From Halapricum hydrolyticum (GTDB taxonomy: Archaea > Halobacteriota > Halobacteria > Halobacteriales > Haloarculaceae), in the NCBI GenBank assembly GCA_025517565.1, contig JAOPKD010000011.1:1-64000 (forward strand): 64,000 nucleotides of DNA, given 5' to 3'. The translations under genes and the position numbers were made by a program. The notes under the pieces are model-generated. The model was not told the origin of the DNA, ran no database searches, and was given only the letters and a program-made list of their open reading frames with translations. Positions 1 through 8,796 of the stretch are shown here, one piece after another (positions within the stretch are counted from its first letter, which is position 1; the number at the start of each line of letters is the position of its first letter).

Positions 1-183
1 AATCGATCACCTGTTCGTTCATTCAACAGCTGACGCTAACGTGCAAAGCTGAGTTAAAGGGTTGCTATTATCGCATAATCAGTCATAGGTAAACGAATCT
101 ATGTGCGAGTATGCTGCTCCTAGTTGTCGATAGGTGAAGGAAGTCGGAACGTACTTATACGTCTTCCAGTCCAAGCGGGGGTG

Positions 184-294
184 ATGACGGAACATCTCTC
201 GAAAGAAGACAAGGAACTGATTCGGAAGTTCGCAAACAGACCGCGGTACAAGCGGAGCCCGGAGGAACTGATCCCCGTCGAGGACGAGGACTAG
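184..294 (+). CDS. Small charged hypothetical protein, 36 aa
   Basis: A short frame opens with ATG at 184 and reads a lysine- and glutamate-rich peptide (starts MTEHLSKEDKELI, ends EELIPVEDED). It has haloarchaeal acidity at its C-terminus and third-position G/C preference, which favours real coding. It has no membrane segment or recognisable motif. Its TAG stop shares the tetranucleotide CTAG (291-294) with the stop of the convergent regulator gene. No function can be assigned. Confidence 0.45.
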   Translation: MTEHLSKEDKELIRKFANRPRYKRSPEELIPVEDED

Positions 295-833
295 TGTTCA
301 CTACTTCTAGACACCCCCTGTGACTCACGGCGACGCACAAGGAAGTACTGGACGGTAAGGGCACCGAACGCGAAGAGAATCGCGAGACCGACGATCGTCG
401 GTGTGAGTGCAGCGAAGACGGGAAGCTCGAGGGCCGTCGCGGTGAAGACAGCGGTACCGGCCACGACTAGGGCAAGATAATAGCGGTGCCACTGGTCGGA
501 CCGGTCTTCGTCGTCCTGTAGATAGGTCGTGACGTCGTCCGCATGGCTAGTCAGCGTGATCAGCCCGCTCTCGCTATCGTAGTCGACGACCCCCTCGGCT
601 TCGAGTTTGGGGATGTGTGTCTGATACAGAGAGACGTACACCCGCTTTTGCTGTTTCTTCGAGACCTTCTCGACGGAGATCTCGTTCTCCCAGGCGGCGA
701 GCCGGCGTGCGAGTTCCTGAAGCTTCTCACCCTCGGGATGTTCCGAGAGGTAATGCAGGGCATACCGACGACGCTGGTTACTCAGAATATCGAACGCCTG
801 GTCGGGCGAGAGTATGTCTGTGTCTTCTGACAT
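291..833 (-). CDS. DUF7344-type winged-helix regulator with two C-terminal membrane segments
   Basis: A 180-residue protein. The first half is a winged-helix domain of the kind common in haloarchaea (ILSNQRRRYALHYL near the N-terminus, then VYVSLYQTHIPKLEAEGVV, a typical recognition-helix region). Residues of about 120-170 form two hydrophobic segments (YYLALVVAGTAVFTA and TIVGLAILFAFGALTV), so it is probably a membrane-tethered DNA-binding protein. I chose ATG 833 over ATG 866 because a TATA-like box at 855-863 lies about 25 bases upstream of 833 and overlaps the upstream ATG; that fits a leaderless transcript. A longer 191-residue form is possible. It resembles the regulator at 20941-21576. 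The DNA target is unknown. Confidence 0.8.
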   Translation of the reverse strand: MSEDTDILSPDQAFDILSNQRRRYALHYLSEHPEGEKLQELARRLAAWENEISVEKVSKKQQKRVYVSLYQTHIPKLEAEGVVDYDSESGLITLTSHADDVTTYLQDDEDRSDQWHRYYLALVVAGTAVFTATALELPVFAALTPTIVGLAILFAFGALTVQYFLVRRRESQGVSRSSEH

Positions 834-1297
834 TATATCGGTGCTGTCTTGACCGCGTATACTCATCCGAGCGATCAGACTTGCCGAAGAAGAGACGACG
901 TGTCTACTTTGTTACGACGTGACTATGATCACCAGAGGAGCGTAGTATTCACCTACTGTGGGGAGATGCAGCCGCGTACCGAAACGCGGAGACCGTCGCT
1001 CAGGGAACCAGTTTATCGTGGTTGGTATACGTCTTTTTCGGGTTTGACCGCACGACTGCGAAGCTGTGAGACGTGAGGGCGAGCGGAGTGAGCGCTCGCA
1101 AGTCTTCCGACGTGCAGTCGGCACAGCAGGCAGGTATCGCAACCACAACCATTCGTCACACGAGAGAATATTGGATCGGCATCCTGCGATAGCACGAACC
1201 TGTGGTCCCTGCAAAGCACTCAATAACAAAGCGGCAATCGACCCGAGTCATGGCGTAAGCGCTGGCCACCCGCGAGACCGGTCAGCGAGGACCCGCA
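834..1297. other. Intergenic region between divergent genes
   Basis: About 460 bases separate the minus-strand regulator from the plus-strand sugar-nucleotide operon. Frames here are short and lack haloarchaeal codon preference. The stretch must hold promoters for both sides: the box at 855-863 and, for the operon, an unassigned element in the more AT-rich part around 1150-1240. A hairpin-like GAGCG...CGCTC segment lies near 1080-1100. I see no RNA gene. Confidence 0.5.
855..863 (-). promoter_or_regulatory. TATA-like box for the regulator at 291-833
   Basis: Read on the minus strand this is GAGTATACG, centred about 26 bases upstream of ATG 833. That is the usual spacing for leaderless haloarchaeal transcripts, and it decides the start. 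Confidence 0.5.
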
Positions 1298-1882
1298 ATG
1301 GAATACGTCACACTCGGTATCGACTGTACAGTAGACGAGAACGCGACGCTCGGTCGCTCCAACGGCAGCGACACGGAACAGACGAAGATCGGTAACGACG
1401 CGACGATCCGATCGGGAACGGTGATCTACGACGACGTCGAGATCGGTGACTCCTTCTCGACCGGTCACAACGTGCTGGTCCGGGAAGACACGACGATCGG
1501 CGACGACGTCCTGCTCGGGACGAATACCGTCGTCGACGGGGCCTGCACGATCGGCTCGTCGGTGAGTTGCCAGACGAACGTCTACGTCCCCCAGCAGACG
1601 ACGATCGGCGATTCTGTTTTTCTCGGCCCGAGCGCAGTCCTGACCAACGACGAGTACCCGGTCCGCGTCGAGCAGGATCTGGTGGGCCCGACGCTGGAAG
1701 ACGACGTCTCCGTCGGCGCAAACGCGACGATCCTCCCCGGCGTGACCGTCGGCCGCGGATCGTTCGTCGCCGCCGGGAGCATCGTCACCGAGGACGTCCC
1801 GCCGGAGACGCTGGCCGTGGGCACGCCCGCGCGACACGAACCGCTACCGGACCCGCTCCAGGGGGGGAACACGATCGCATGA
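1298..1882 (+). CDS. Left-handed beta-helix acetyltransferase, WbpD/WlbB-like
   Basis: A 194-residue protein built almost entirely of hexapeptide repeats (for example [20 protein letters not shown], then [15 protein letters not shown] and [16 protein letters not shown]), the hallmark of left-handed beta-helix acyltransferases. The closing PARHEPLP fits the VxGxPAR end of sugar N-acetyltransferases. Known relatives WbpD and WlbB transfer acetyl from acetyl-CoA to the 3-amino group of a UDP-2-acetamido-3-amino uronic acid. Its TGA overlaps the ATG of the aminotransferase (1879-1882), and the next genes supply exactly the other steps of that pathway, which supports the assignment. It is the first gene of the operon. 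Substrate is inferred from context. Confidence 0.85.
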   Translation: MEYVTLGIDCTVDENATLGRSNGSDTEQTKIGNDATIRSGTVIYDDVEIGDSFSTGHNVLVREDTTIGDDVLLGTNTVVDGACTIGSSVSCQTNVYVPQQTTIGDSVFLGPSAVLTNDEYPVRVEQDLVGPTLEDDVSVGANATILPGVTVGRGSFVAAGSIVTEDVPPETLAVGTPARHEPLPDPLQGGNTIA

Positions 1883-2976
1883 TCTCGCTTGCAGCCCCGG
1901 ACATCGGCGAGCCGGAGTTCGAGAGCGTCGAAGACGTGATCAAAGAGGGGCGACTCGTCGCCGGAGAAGAGGTCGAACAGTTCGAGGCGGCGTTCGCGGA
2001 GTACGTCGGTGCCGAACACGGCGTCGCGACCGTCAACGGGACCGCAGCGCTGCACACCGCCCTGGAAGCGCTCGATATCGGCGAGGGCGACACCGTCGTC
2101 ACGACGCCGTTTTCGTTCATCGCGACCGCGAACGCGATCCGGTTTGCCAACGCCGAGCCGGTGTTCGCCGATATCGATCCCAAGACTCTCAATCTCGATC
2201 CAGACAGCGCCGAGGCGGCCGTCCGCGAGCACGACGCCGACGCAATACTCGTCGTCCACCTCTACGGCCAGCCCGCGCGGATGGAGCGGTTCCGCGAGAT
2301 CGCCGACGCCCACGACCTGGCGCTGATCGAGGACGCCGCCCAGGCCCACGGCGCGACCATCGATGGCGAACACGTCGGCACAATCGGGGACGCCGGCTGT
2401 TTCTCGTTTTACCCGACGAAGAACATGACAACCGGCGAGGGCGGGATCGTCGTCACCGACGACGAGGCTGTCGCTCGTCGAGCCGATCAATTCATCAATC
2501 ACGGCCGCACGGGCTCGTACACGCACGCGACGCTGGGGCACAACTACCGGATGACTAACATCGCCGGCGCGATCGGCCTCACCCAGCTGCAGAAACTCCC
2601 GTACTACGTCGATCAGCGCCGTCGCAACGCCCAGCGCCTGCTCGAGGAACTGGACGACGACAGGCTCGAGTTGCCCGAACCGCGCCCCGGAACCGAGCAC
2701 GCCTACCACCAGTTCACCGTCCAGTATCCCCAGCGCAACGCGCTGAAACTCGACCTCGAAGAGCGCGACATCGGAACCGGCGTCTACTACCCGACGACGA
2801 TCCACAGACAGGGGGCTTACGCCGGCGAGGAGGCCGCTACTCCGGTCGCCGAGCGAGCCACGGATCAAGTGCTCTCGCTGCCGGTCCATCCGGGACTCAC
2901 GGACGAGGACATCACCACCATCGTCGAGGCGGTCGAGAGACACCTCACTCGCGCCTGGGAGGCGATCGGCGAATGA
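1879..2976 (+). CDS. DegT/DnrJ/EryC1-family sugar aminotransferase, WbpE/WlbC-like
   Basis: A 365-residue PLP enzyme. It starts [15 protein letters not shown]; the ATG at 1879 overlaps the previous stop by four bases, so I prefer it to a longer in-frame extension back to 1567 that runs antisense-like through the acetyltransferase. Family features are [11 protein letters not shown] (cofactor phosphate region), [11 protein letters not shown] (Asp that pairs with the pyridine nitrogen) and [15 protein letters not shown] with the Schiff-base Lys. Relatives move an amino group from glutamate to a 3-keto (WbpE) or 4-keto UDP-sugar. The adjacent Gfo/Idh dehydrogenase, which would produce a 3-keto sugar, favours the WbpE role. 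Length is usual for the family. Confidence 0.9.
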   Translation: MISLAAPDIGEPEFESVEDVIKEGRLVAGEEVEQFEAAFAEYVGAEHGVATVNGTAALHTALEALDIGEGDTVVTTPFSFIATANAIRFANAEPVFADIDPKTLNLDPDSAEAAVREHDADAILVVHLYGQPARMERFREIADAHDLALIEDAAQAHGATIDGEHVGTIGDAGCFSFYPTKNMTTGEGGIVVTDDEAVARRADQFINHGRTGSYTHATLGHNYRMTNIAGAIGLTQLQKLPYYVDQRRRNAQRLLEELDDDRLELPEPRPGTEHAYHQFTVQYPQRNALKLDLEERDIGTGVYYPTTIHRQGAYAGEEAATPVAERATDQVLSLPVHPGLTDEDITTIVEAVERHLTRAWEAIGE

Positions 2977-3953
2977 CCGACGAAACCCTCGCCGCCGGCG
3001 TCTACGGCGTCGGACAGATGGGAAGCCATCACGCCCGCGTCTACGAGGAACTCCCGAACGTCGATCTGGTGGGCGTCTACGACAACGACCCGGAACAGGC
3101 GTCGTCGGTCGCCGCCGACCACGGGACGAGTCCCCGCGACCCCGAGGACCTCTTCGAGAGGGTCGACGTCCTCTCGATCGCGGTCCCGACGGCGTATCAC
3201 TACGATATCGCCAGCCGGGCGATCGACAGCGGCGTCCACGTGCTCGTCGAGAAACCGTTCGTCGAGACCGACGGACAGGCCGAGACGTTGATCGAGCAGG
3301 CCGAAGACAACGGCGTGGTGCTGCAGGTCGGTCACATCGAGCGGTTCAACCCCGCCGTCAGGACCCTTCAGGACGTCGTGCCCGACCTGGACGTGATCGC
3401 CGTCGACGCCCGCCGGCTCGGACCGCCACTGGATCGGGACATGGGCACCGGCGTGGCGCTCGACCTCATGCTGCACGACCTGGACGTGGTCCTGGACGTG
3501 CTGGACGTTCCGGTCCGAAGCGTGACGGCCGACGGGACCGAGGACGGCCAGTACGTCACCGCCTTGGTGACCTTCGAGGACGGTGTCATCGGGACGTTCA
3601 CAGCCAGTCGACTCACCCAGCAGAAGATCCGAAAACTCTCGATCACCGCCCGCAGTTGCAAGGTCGACGTCGACTACATCGATCGCTCGGTCCACATCTA
3701 CCGCAAGTCCTACCCCGAGTTCGTCGAAGAGAAGGGATCGGTCCGGTATCGATACGAGAACCTGATCGAGCAGCCGATGGTCGAGAACGGTGAACCGCTA
3801 AAAAACCAGCTCGAATCGTTCACGGCCGCCGTCCGGTCCGGCGAGGAACCGATCGTGACGGGCGAAGACGGACGGCGGGCACTGGCGCTGGCCAACCGTA
3901 TCGAGGCGCTGGCCGCGGGCGAATCGGAGGTGGCACCAAATGTCACGATCTGA
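2973..3953 (+). CDS. Gfo/Idh/MocA-family oxidoreductase, WbpB/WlbA-like UDP-sugar 3-dehydrogenase
   Basis: A 326-residue protein with an N-terminal Rossmann fold (GVYGVGQMGSHHARVYEEL), the family signature VLVEKPF near residue 93, and GHIERFNPAV marking the start of the C-terminal substrate domain. In WbpB and WlbA this family oxidises C3 of UDP-GlcNAcA with NAD and hands the 3-keto sugar to the aminotransferase. It overlaps the aminotransferase by four bases and the next gene by 14 bases, so translation is probably coupled. Family assignment is firm; the exact substrate rests on the neighbours. Confidence 0.87.
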   Translation: MTDETLAAGVYGVGQMGSHHARVYEELPNVDLVGVYDNDPEQASSVAADHGTSPRDPEDLFERVDVLSIAVPTAYHYDIASRAIDSGVHVLVEKPFVETDGQAETLIEQAEDNGVVLQVGHIERFNPAVRTLQDVVPDLDVIAVDARRLGPPLDRDMGTGVALDLMLHDLDVVLDVLDVPVRSVTADGTEDGQYVTALVTFEDGVIGTFTASRLTQQKIRKLSITARSCKVDVDYIDRSVHIYRKSYPEFVEEKGSVRYRYENLIEQPMVENGEPLKNQLESFTAAVRSGEEPIVTGEDGRRALALANRIEALAAGESEVAPNVTI

Positions 3954-5310
3954 ACAGTCGCTGGAGCGGTTGTACGGGTCGGGAGCGACGCCGGACGAAC
4001 AGCGGCGTGCGTTTACCGGCGGACAGGTACCGGTCGCCGTGTACGGACTCGGAAAGATGGGACTGCCGCTCGCGGCCGTCTACGCTTCCGTCACCGGAAA
4101 CGTCACCGGCGTCGACATCAGCGAGTCGGTCGTCGAGACGATCAACGACGGTCGCTCGCCCGTCGAGAACGAACCGGGACTGGAGGCGGAGATCGATCGG
4201 AACGTCTCCAGGGGAGCACTGTCGGCCACCACCGACGTCGAGGAAGCCGCCGCCGGTGCGAGCATCCACGTGTTGATCGTCCCCACCCTGCTCGACGATC
4301 AGGACGTGCCGGATCTATCGACGCTGACGACACTCACCCGAGACATCGGCACGCAGCTCGATCCCGGCGACGTCGTCATCGTCGAGTCGACGGTACCGCC
4401 CGGGACCTGTGCGGACACGCTATGGCCGATCCTCCGCCGGACCGTCCCCGATCCCGAGAGCGTCGGGCTGGCGTTCTGTCCAGAGCGGACGATGAGCGGG
4501 CGCGCATTGCAGGACATCCGCGGGGCCTACCCGAAGATCGTTGGCGGGATCGACGACGAGAGCACGCGCGTCGCGAAACTCGTCTACGAGGAGATCACGA
4601 CGAACGACGTCCACGCCGCCCCGGACGCCCGGACTGCCGAGTGTGTGAAGGTGTTCGAGGGGATCTACCGCGACGTCAACATCGCCCTGGCGAACGAACT
4701 CGCCACGGTCGCCCCCGAACTCGGCGTGGACGTCCCCGAGGCGATCGAACTCGCCAACACCCAGCCGTTCTGTGACATCCACAGACCGGGTATCGGCGTC
4801 GGCGGTCACTGCATTCCGGTGTACCCCTACTTCCTGCTGGACAGCATCGAGACCTCGGCCCCGATCGTGCGCATGGCCCGCCAGATCAACGACAGCATGC
4901 CGCTGTACGCGATCGAGCAACTCCGGGAGGCCATGGACGGATCGGATCACCCGCTGTTCGGCGCGAACGTGGCCGTCCTCGGGGTGACCTACCGACCGGA
5001 CGTCGACGAGGTCCGGTACTCGCCGGCGTTCTCCGTCGTCCGGGATCTGAACCAGCTGGGCGCGAACGTCTACCTCGTCGATCCCGTCTGTTCGGACCTC
5101 TCTCCGTTCGAGGGGACGCCGACGAGCGTCGAGAGACTGCACAGACTGGATCTCGACGCTACCGTCCTCGTCACCGATCACAGCGCGTTCGACCGCATCC
5201 GGTGGGACCGAATGGACCCCATGGTCGTCGTCGACGGTCGGCAGGCGCTGACCCTCTCGGGTACGGGCCACACCGTCCGAACGATCGGTGACGGCCGCGG
5301 GGTGGAGTGA
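3940..5310 (+). CDS. Nucleotide-sugar 6-dehydrogenase (UDP-GlcNAc 6-dehydrogenase, WbpA-like)
   Basis: A 456-residue member of the UDP-glucose/GDP-mannose dehydrogenase family. The NAD-binding motif VYGLGKMGLPLA follows a 30-residue N-terminal extension. VKVFEGIYRDVNIALANEL is the dimerisation helix, and GVGGHCIPVYP carries the catalytic Cys at about residue 291. The C-terminal part (LGVTYRPDVDEVRYSPA) is the third family domain. The enzyme performs a four-electron oxidation of C6 to a uronic acid. The operon points to UDP-GlcNAc (WbpA) or UDP-ManNAc (WecC-like) as substrate. The start codon overlaps the upstream gene by 14 bases; the TGA abuts the next ATG (TGATG). Confidence 0.92.
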   Translation: MSRSEQSLERLYGSGATPDEQRRAFTGGQVPVAVYGLGKMGLPLAAVYASVTGNVTGVDISESVVETINDGRSPVENEPGLEAEIDRNVSRGALSATTDVEEAAAGASIHVLIVPTLLDDQDVPDLSTLTTLTRDIGTQLDPGDVVIVESTVPPGTCADTLWPILRRTVPDPESVGLAFCPERTMSGRALQDIRGAYPKIVGGIDDESTRVAKLVYEEITTNDVHAAPDARTAECVKVFEGIYRDVNIALANELATVAPELGVDVPEAIELANTQPFCDIHRPGIGVGGHCIPVYPYFLLDSIETSAPIVRMARQINDSMPLYAIEQLREAMDGSDHPLFGANVAVLGVTYRPDVDEVRYSPAFSVVRDLNQLGANVYLVDPVCSDLSPFEGTPTSVERLHRLDLDATVLVTDHSAFDRIRWDRMDPMVVVDGRQALTLSGTGHTVRTIGDGRGVE

Positions 5311-6299
5311 TGTACAAGGGCCAGACCGTCGGTGTCGTCATTCCCGCCTACAACGAGGCGGGATTCGTCGGAGAGGTCATCGAGACGGTCCCGGCCTTTG
5401 TCGACCGAATCTACGCCGTTGACGACGCCTCGACTGACGATACCTGGGCGGAGATCACCGAACAGGCACAGCGGATGAACGACCGACAGCGGGAACAGTT
5501 ACTCGTCACGGCCGACGGCGGCGTCAGCTACCGGCAACGCGTCGTGACGGCCAGACACGAACAGAACCGAGGTGTCGGGGCCGCGATCAAGACGGGATAT
5601 CGCCTGGCCGTCGAGGACAGCATCGACGTCGTGGCTGTGATGAACGCCGACGGACAGATGGACCCCGACATCCTCGATCGGATCGTCGACCCGGTCGCGG
5701 AGGGGCGGGCCGACTACGCCAAGGGCAACCGACTCGAACGACCGGAGTACCGGGCGGCGATGTCCCGCTGGCGGCTGTTCGGCAATGCGATCCTGACTCT
5801 CCTCACCAAGATCGCCAGCGGCTACTGGGGGATGATGGATCCACAGAACGGGTACACCGCAGTCTCCCGGGAGGCACTGGAGACGATCGACCTCGACGCG
5901 GTGTACGACCGGTTCGGGTTCTGCAACGACATGCTCGTCCACATGAACGTCCATCGGTTCCGGATCGTCGACATCGACATGCCGGCGGTTTACGGCGAGG
6001 AGACCAGCCACATCGAGTACTCCTCGTTCGTGCCACAGCTCTCGCTGTTGCTGGCACGACAGTTCCTGTGGCGACTCCGGGTTCGCCACCTCGACGACGG
6101 TGTCCATCCCCTGGCCGCCTTCTACGGGTTCGGCGTGACCGGGTTGCTGGCCGGGTTCGGCCACGGCGTCCGGTCGCTGTGGAGCGCCGGAGAGAGCGGG
6201 CGCACAACCACGTACGGGCTGCTGTTCGGCGCCGTCATGTTGGTCGTCGCGGTCCTGTTCGACCGGCGGGACAACGAGGAGCTGGAGGTCGAGGAATGA
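5310..6299 (+). CDS. GT2-family membrane glycosyltransferase (dolichol-phosphate-sugar synthase-like)
   Basis: A 329-residue protein with a GT-A domain (VVIPAYNEAGFVGEVI, DDASTDDT, VMNADGQMDPD, and DPQNGYTAVSREALETI), followed from about residue 270 by two hydrophobic segments (LAAFYGFGVTGLLAGF and YGLLFGAVMLVVAVLF). The layout resembles dolichol-phosphate mannose/glucose synthases and haloarchaeal AglD-type enzymes. It probably transfers a sugar from a nucleotide donor to a polyprenyl phosphate or lipid-linked glycan at the cytoplasmic membrane face. I use ATG 5310; a GTG at 5307 would add one residue. It is the only classical glycosyltransferase in the window. Confidence 0.88.
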   Translation: MYKGQTVGVVIPAYNEAGFVGEVIETVPAFVDRIYAVDDASTDDTWAEITEQAQRMNDRQREQLLVTADGGVSYRQRVVTARHEQNRGVGAAIKTGYRLAVEDSIDVVAVMNADGQMDPDILDRIVDPVAEGRADYAKGNRLERPEYRAAMSRWRLFGNAILTLLTKIASGYWGMMDPQNGYTAVSREALETIDLDAVYDRFGFCNDMLVHMNVHRFRIVDIDMPAVYGEETSHIEYSSFVPQLSLLLARQFLWRLRVRHLDDGVHPLAAFYGFGVTGLLAGFGHGVRSLWSAGESGRTTTYGLLFGAVMLVVAVLFDRRDNEELEVEE

Positions 6300-7381
6300 A
6301 AGTCCTCACTGTCGTCGGTGCCCGGCCGCAGTTCGTCAAGGCCTTTCCGGTCTCCGAACAGCTCAGCCGCCACGAGGAGGTGCTCGTCCACACGGGCCAG
6401 CACTACGACGAGATGCTGTCGTCGGTGTTCTTCGAGGAACTCCCGATCCCGGACCCGGCGTACAACCTCGGCGTCGGCTCGGGCAGTCACGCCGTCCAGA
6501 CCGCTCAGGTCATGGAGCGATTCGACGACGTCGTCGACGAGGAAGCCCCCGACGTCGTGCTCGTCTACGGCGACACGAACTCCACGCTCGGGGCCGGTCT
6601 GGTCGCCGCAAAGCGACCGGTTCGGCTCGTCCACGTCGAGGCCGGCGTCCGCAGTGGCGACTGGTCGATGCCCGAGGAGGTCAACCGCGTGCTGGTCGAC
6701 CAGTGTGCGGATCTGCTGTGTGCCCCCACCGATCGAGCCGCCGAAACGTTGCGAGCCGGCGACGTCCGGGGCGATGTCGTCGTGACCGGCGACGTGATGT
6801 ACGACGCGCTGCTGGCGGTCCGGGAGCACGCACTGGAGCACTCCGCGATCGTCGATAGCTTGGGACTGACCGGGGAGTCGTACGTCCTCGCGACGGTCCA
6901 CCGCGAGCGAAACACCGACTCCGAGGATCGCCTGCGGTCGATCGTCGAGGGACTCGCGAGCGTGTCGGCCACGGTGGTCCTGCCCGCCCACCCCCGTACG
7001 GTCGCAGCACTCGAGGAGTACGGTCTCTACGAGGAGGCGGCCTCGGCACTGGAACTCGTCGATCCAGTGGGCTACCTGGACTTCGTGGCCTTGCTTTCGG
7101 GCGCAGAGCGGGTCGCCACCGATTCGGGCGGCGTCCAGAAGGAGGCGTTCTATCTCGACCGTCCCTGTGTGACGCTCCGGGAGACGACCGAGTGGACCGA
7201 GACGGTCGAGACCAGCTGGAACGTCCTCGTCGGTGCCGACCCGGCGGCGATCAGGACAGCACTCACACGCCCGCTTCCGAACCCCGCAGCGAAGCCGACG
7301 CTGTACGGTGGCGGGAAAGCGGCGGAGCGCGTCGTCCGGGCGCTGAGCCATCCATCCGCTGCCACCGCAGACGATGATTGA
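6296..7381 (+). CDS. wecB: UDP-N-acetylglucosamine 2-epimerase family (WecB/WbpI-like)
   Basis: A 361-residue non-hydrolysing 2-epimerase. Typical stretches are VVGARPQFVKAFPVSEQL, HTGQHYDEMLS, VYGDTNSTLGAGLVA, HVEAGVRSGDWSMPEEVNR, TVHRERNTD and DSGGVQKEAFYLDRPCVTLR, covering both Rossmann domains and the UDP-binding region. In the Wbp pathway, WbpI inverts C2 of UDP-GlcNAc3NAcA to give the manno isomer; in other contexts WecB acts on UDP-GlcNAc. Adjacent WbpA/B/E/D-like genes favour the WbpI role. ATG 6296 overlaps the preceding stop by three bases, and its 3-prime end overlaps the next gene by eight. Confidence 0.92.
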   Translation: MKVLTVVGARPQFVKAFPVSEQLSRHEEVLVHTGQHYDEMLSSVFFEELPIPDPAYNLGVGSGSHAVQTAQVMERFDDVVDEEAPDVVLVYGDTNSTLGAGLVAAKRPVRLVHVEAGVRSGDWSMPEEVNRVLVDQCADLLCAPTDRAAETLRAGDVRGDVVVTGDVMYDALLAVREHALEHSAIVDSLGLTGESYVLATVHRERNTDSEDRLRSIVEGLASVSATVVLPAHPRTVAALEEYGLYEEAASALELVDPVGYLDFVALLSGAERVATDSGGVQKEAFYLDRPCVTLRETTEWTETVETSWNVLVGADPAAIRTALTRPLPNPAAKPTLYGGGKAAERVVRALSHPSAATADDD

Positions 7382-8288
7382 CGATCACCCCTTTGCGCTG
7401 TGTCTCACGCACGACGTCGATCGGCCGTACAAGCGGTTCCACCAGGCGCTGTATTACACACTCGCGGAGCGGTCGATGGATCACCTGCGGTCGTTTTTCG
7501 CCCGGGAGAACCCCTACTGGCAGTTCGAGGAGATCATGGCGCTCGAAGACGACCTGGGCGTTCGGTCGGCGTTTTACTTCCTCAGCGAGCCGGGCCCCTT
7601 CGCCAGCGGCGACCCCCTTGACTGGGTCCGACCCGACACCTGGATCCAGCAGCTCGGTCGGTACGATCCGACCGACGACGACATCGCAGCAGTGATCCGG
7701 GAGCTCGACGACGGCGGGTGGGAGGTCGGTCTCCACGGCTCGTATCACTCCGGAGACGACATCGAGCGTCTGCGTCAGGAGAAAGAGCAACTGGAGGACG
7801 TGCTCGGCCACTCGGTCCGCGGCGGTCGCCAGCACTACCTCCGGATGAACACGCCCGAGACCTGGCAGATCCAGGCCGAACTGAGACTGGAGTACGACTC
7901 GACGCTCGGATCCAGCACCGACTACGGCTTCGTGTACGACTACGGGCTCGTGAAACCGCTCTCGGAGTCGTTCACCGTGTTCCCGCTGACGCTGATGGAA
8001 CAGACGCTCCCCGATCCCGCGTCACGACCCCAGGCGGCCTGGCAGGTGTGTGCGGATCTCGTCGCCGAGGCGCGCGAGAACGATGCCGTGATGACGGTGC
8101 TGTGGCACCCGCGATATTTCAACGAACGGGAGTTCCCGGGTTATCGACGGCTGTACCGTCGATTGATCGAACACGCTCAGGACGTCGGCGCGTGGATCGG
8201 GCCGCCGGCGGCACTGCTCGATCACCTTGACGAGTCCACTCCGGGGACGACACGCTCGTCGCTGGCGGCGGGCACGGAAACCCGGTAG
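7374..8288 (+). CDS. Polysaccharide deacetylase-like (NodB-fold) protein
   Basis: A 304-residue protein. CLTHDVDRPYKRF resembles motif 1 of carbohydrate esterase family 4 (the metal-binding Asp pair), and GLHGSYHSGDD resembles motif 2 (HxxxH). VLWHPRYFNE near residue 240 may supply a further histidine. It would remove acetyl groups from a glycan or its precursor. No signal peptide or membrane segment is visible, so a cytoplasmic site is likely. It overlaps the epimerase by eight bases and ends the operon; about 130 AT-rich bases follow. The fold is fairly clear, the substrate unknown. Confidence 0.78.
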   Translation: MIDDHPFALCLTHDVDRPYKRFHQALYYTLAERSMDHLRSFFARENPYWQFEEIMALEDDLGVRSAFYFLSEPGPFASGDPLDWVRPDTWIQQLGRYDPTDDDIAAVIRELDDGGWEVGLHGSYHSGDDIERLRQEKEQLEDVLGHSVRGGRQHYLRMNTPETWQIQAELRLEYDSTLGSSTDYGFVYDYGLVKPLSESFTVFPLTLMEQTLPDPASRPQAAWQVCADLVAEARENDAVMTVLWHPRYFNEREFPGYRRLYRRLIEHAQDVGAWIGPPAALLDHLDESTPGTTRSSLAAGTETR

Positions 8289-8374
8289 TCCGCAACCGGA
8301 GAGACGGACCACCCGAGCGAGACGCACTCGTCTGGACAGGATCGTCACCGGGCGCAGACGTATCGGATAGTAGC

Positions 8375-8419
8375 ACCTATAGGGAAATAATTATATTGAT
8401 CTATAATAAATAATATCGT
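8375..8419 (+). promoter_or_regulatory. AT-rich promoter region for the 8420 regulator gene
   Basis: A 45-base stretch with several overlapping TATA-like runs (AATAATTATATTG, CTATAATAAATAATA) ends at ATG 8420. It is far more AT-rich than the flanking genes and suits a leaderless promoter. The exact box cannot be chosen by eye. Confidence 0.5.
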
Positions 8420-8794
8420 ATGGCCAATCCCGAAAAGACCGATCGAAGAGCCGCCAGTAGCGACAGCTCACGATTGTCCGAGGATCGGTTCTACGACGCG
8501 CTCTCGTCGGTCCAGCGACGCCGGGTGCTGTATCACTTGCTCGAAGAAGGGGAGACCCCGATCGAGGAACTCGCCACTGTTCTCACGGGGTGGGTGGCCA
8601 CCGAAAGAGGAACGATGGGCACCCCTGCCGATCACACAACGCACCATCTCGCGCTCCACCATATCCATCTACCGCTGCTCGCCGAGGCAGGCCTGGTAGC
8701 CTGGGACCGCGAGAGCGGGGCAGTTACACCCGAGTCGCTCGAACCTCTCGTCCGGGATATCGTCCGCCGGAGTGTCGAAGCCAGCCGTTCGTAA
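8420..8794 (+). CDS. DUF7344-type winged-helix regulator, soluble
   Basis: A 124-residue protein with the same core as the regulator at 291-833: FYDALSSVQRRRVLYHLLEE at about 24-43, and LALHHIHLPLLAEAGLVAWD at about 77-96, which look like the recognition helix and wing. There is no membrane segment. The stop is two bases before the start of the DICT-domain gene, so the two are probably co-transcribed and may work as a DNA-binding and sensory pair. The target is not known; its position beside the glycan operon suggests local regulation. Confidence 0.8.
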   Translation: MANPEKTDRRAASSDSSRLSEDRFYDALSSVQRRRVLYHLLEEGETPIEELATVLTGWVATERGTMGTPADHTTHHLALHHIHLPLLAEAGLVAWDRESGAVTPESLEPLVRDIVRRSVEASRS

Positions 8795-8796
8795 CG

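Noticed and set aside
1567-1878. N-terminal extension of the aminotransferase
   Set aside because: It is Arg/Pro-rich, overlaps the acetyltransferase on the same strand in another frame, and the ATG at 1879 fits the family.
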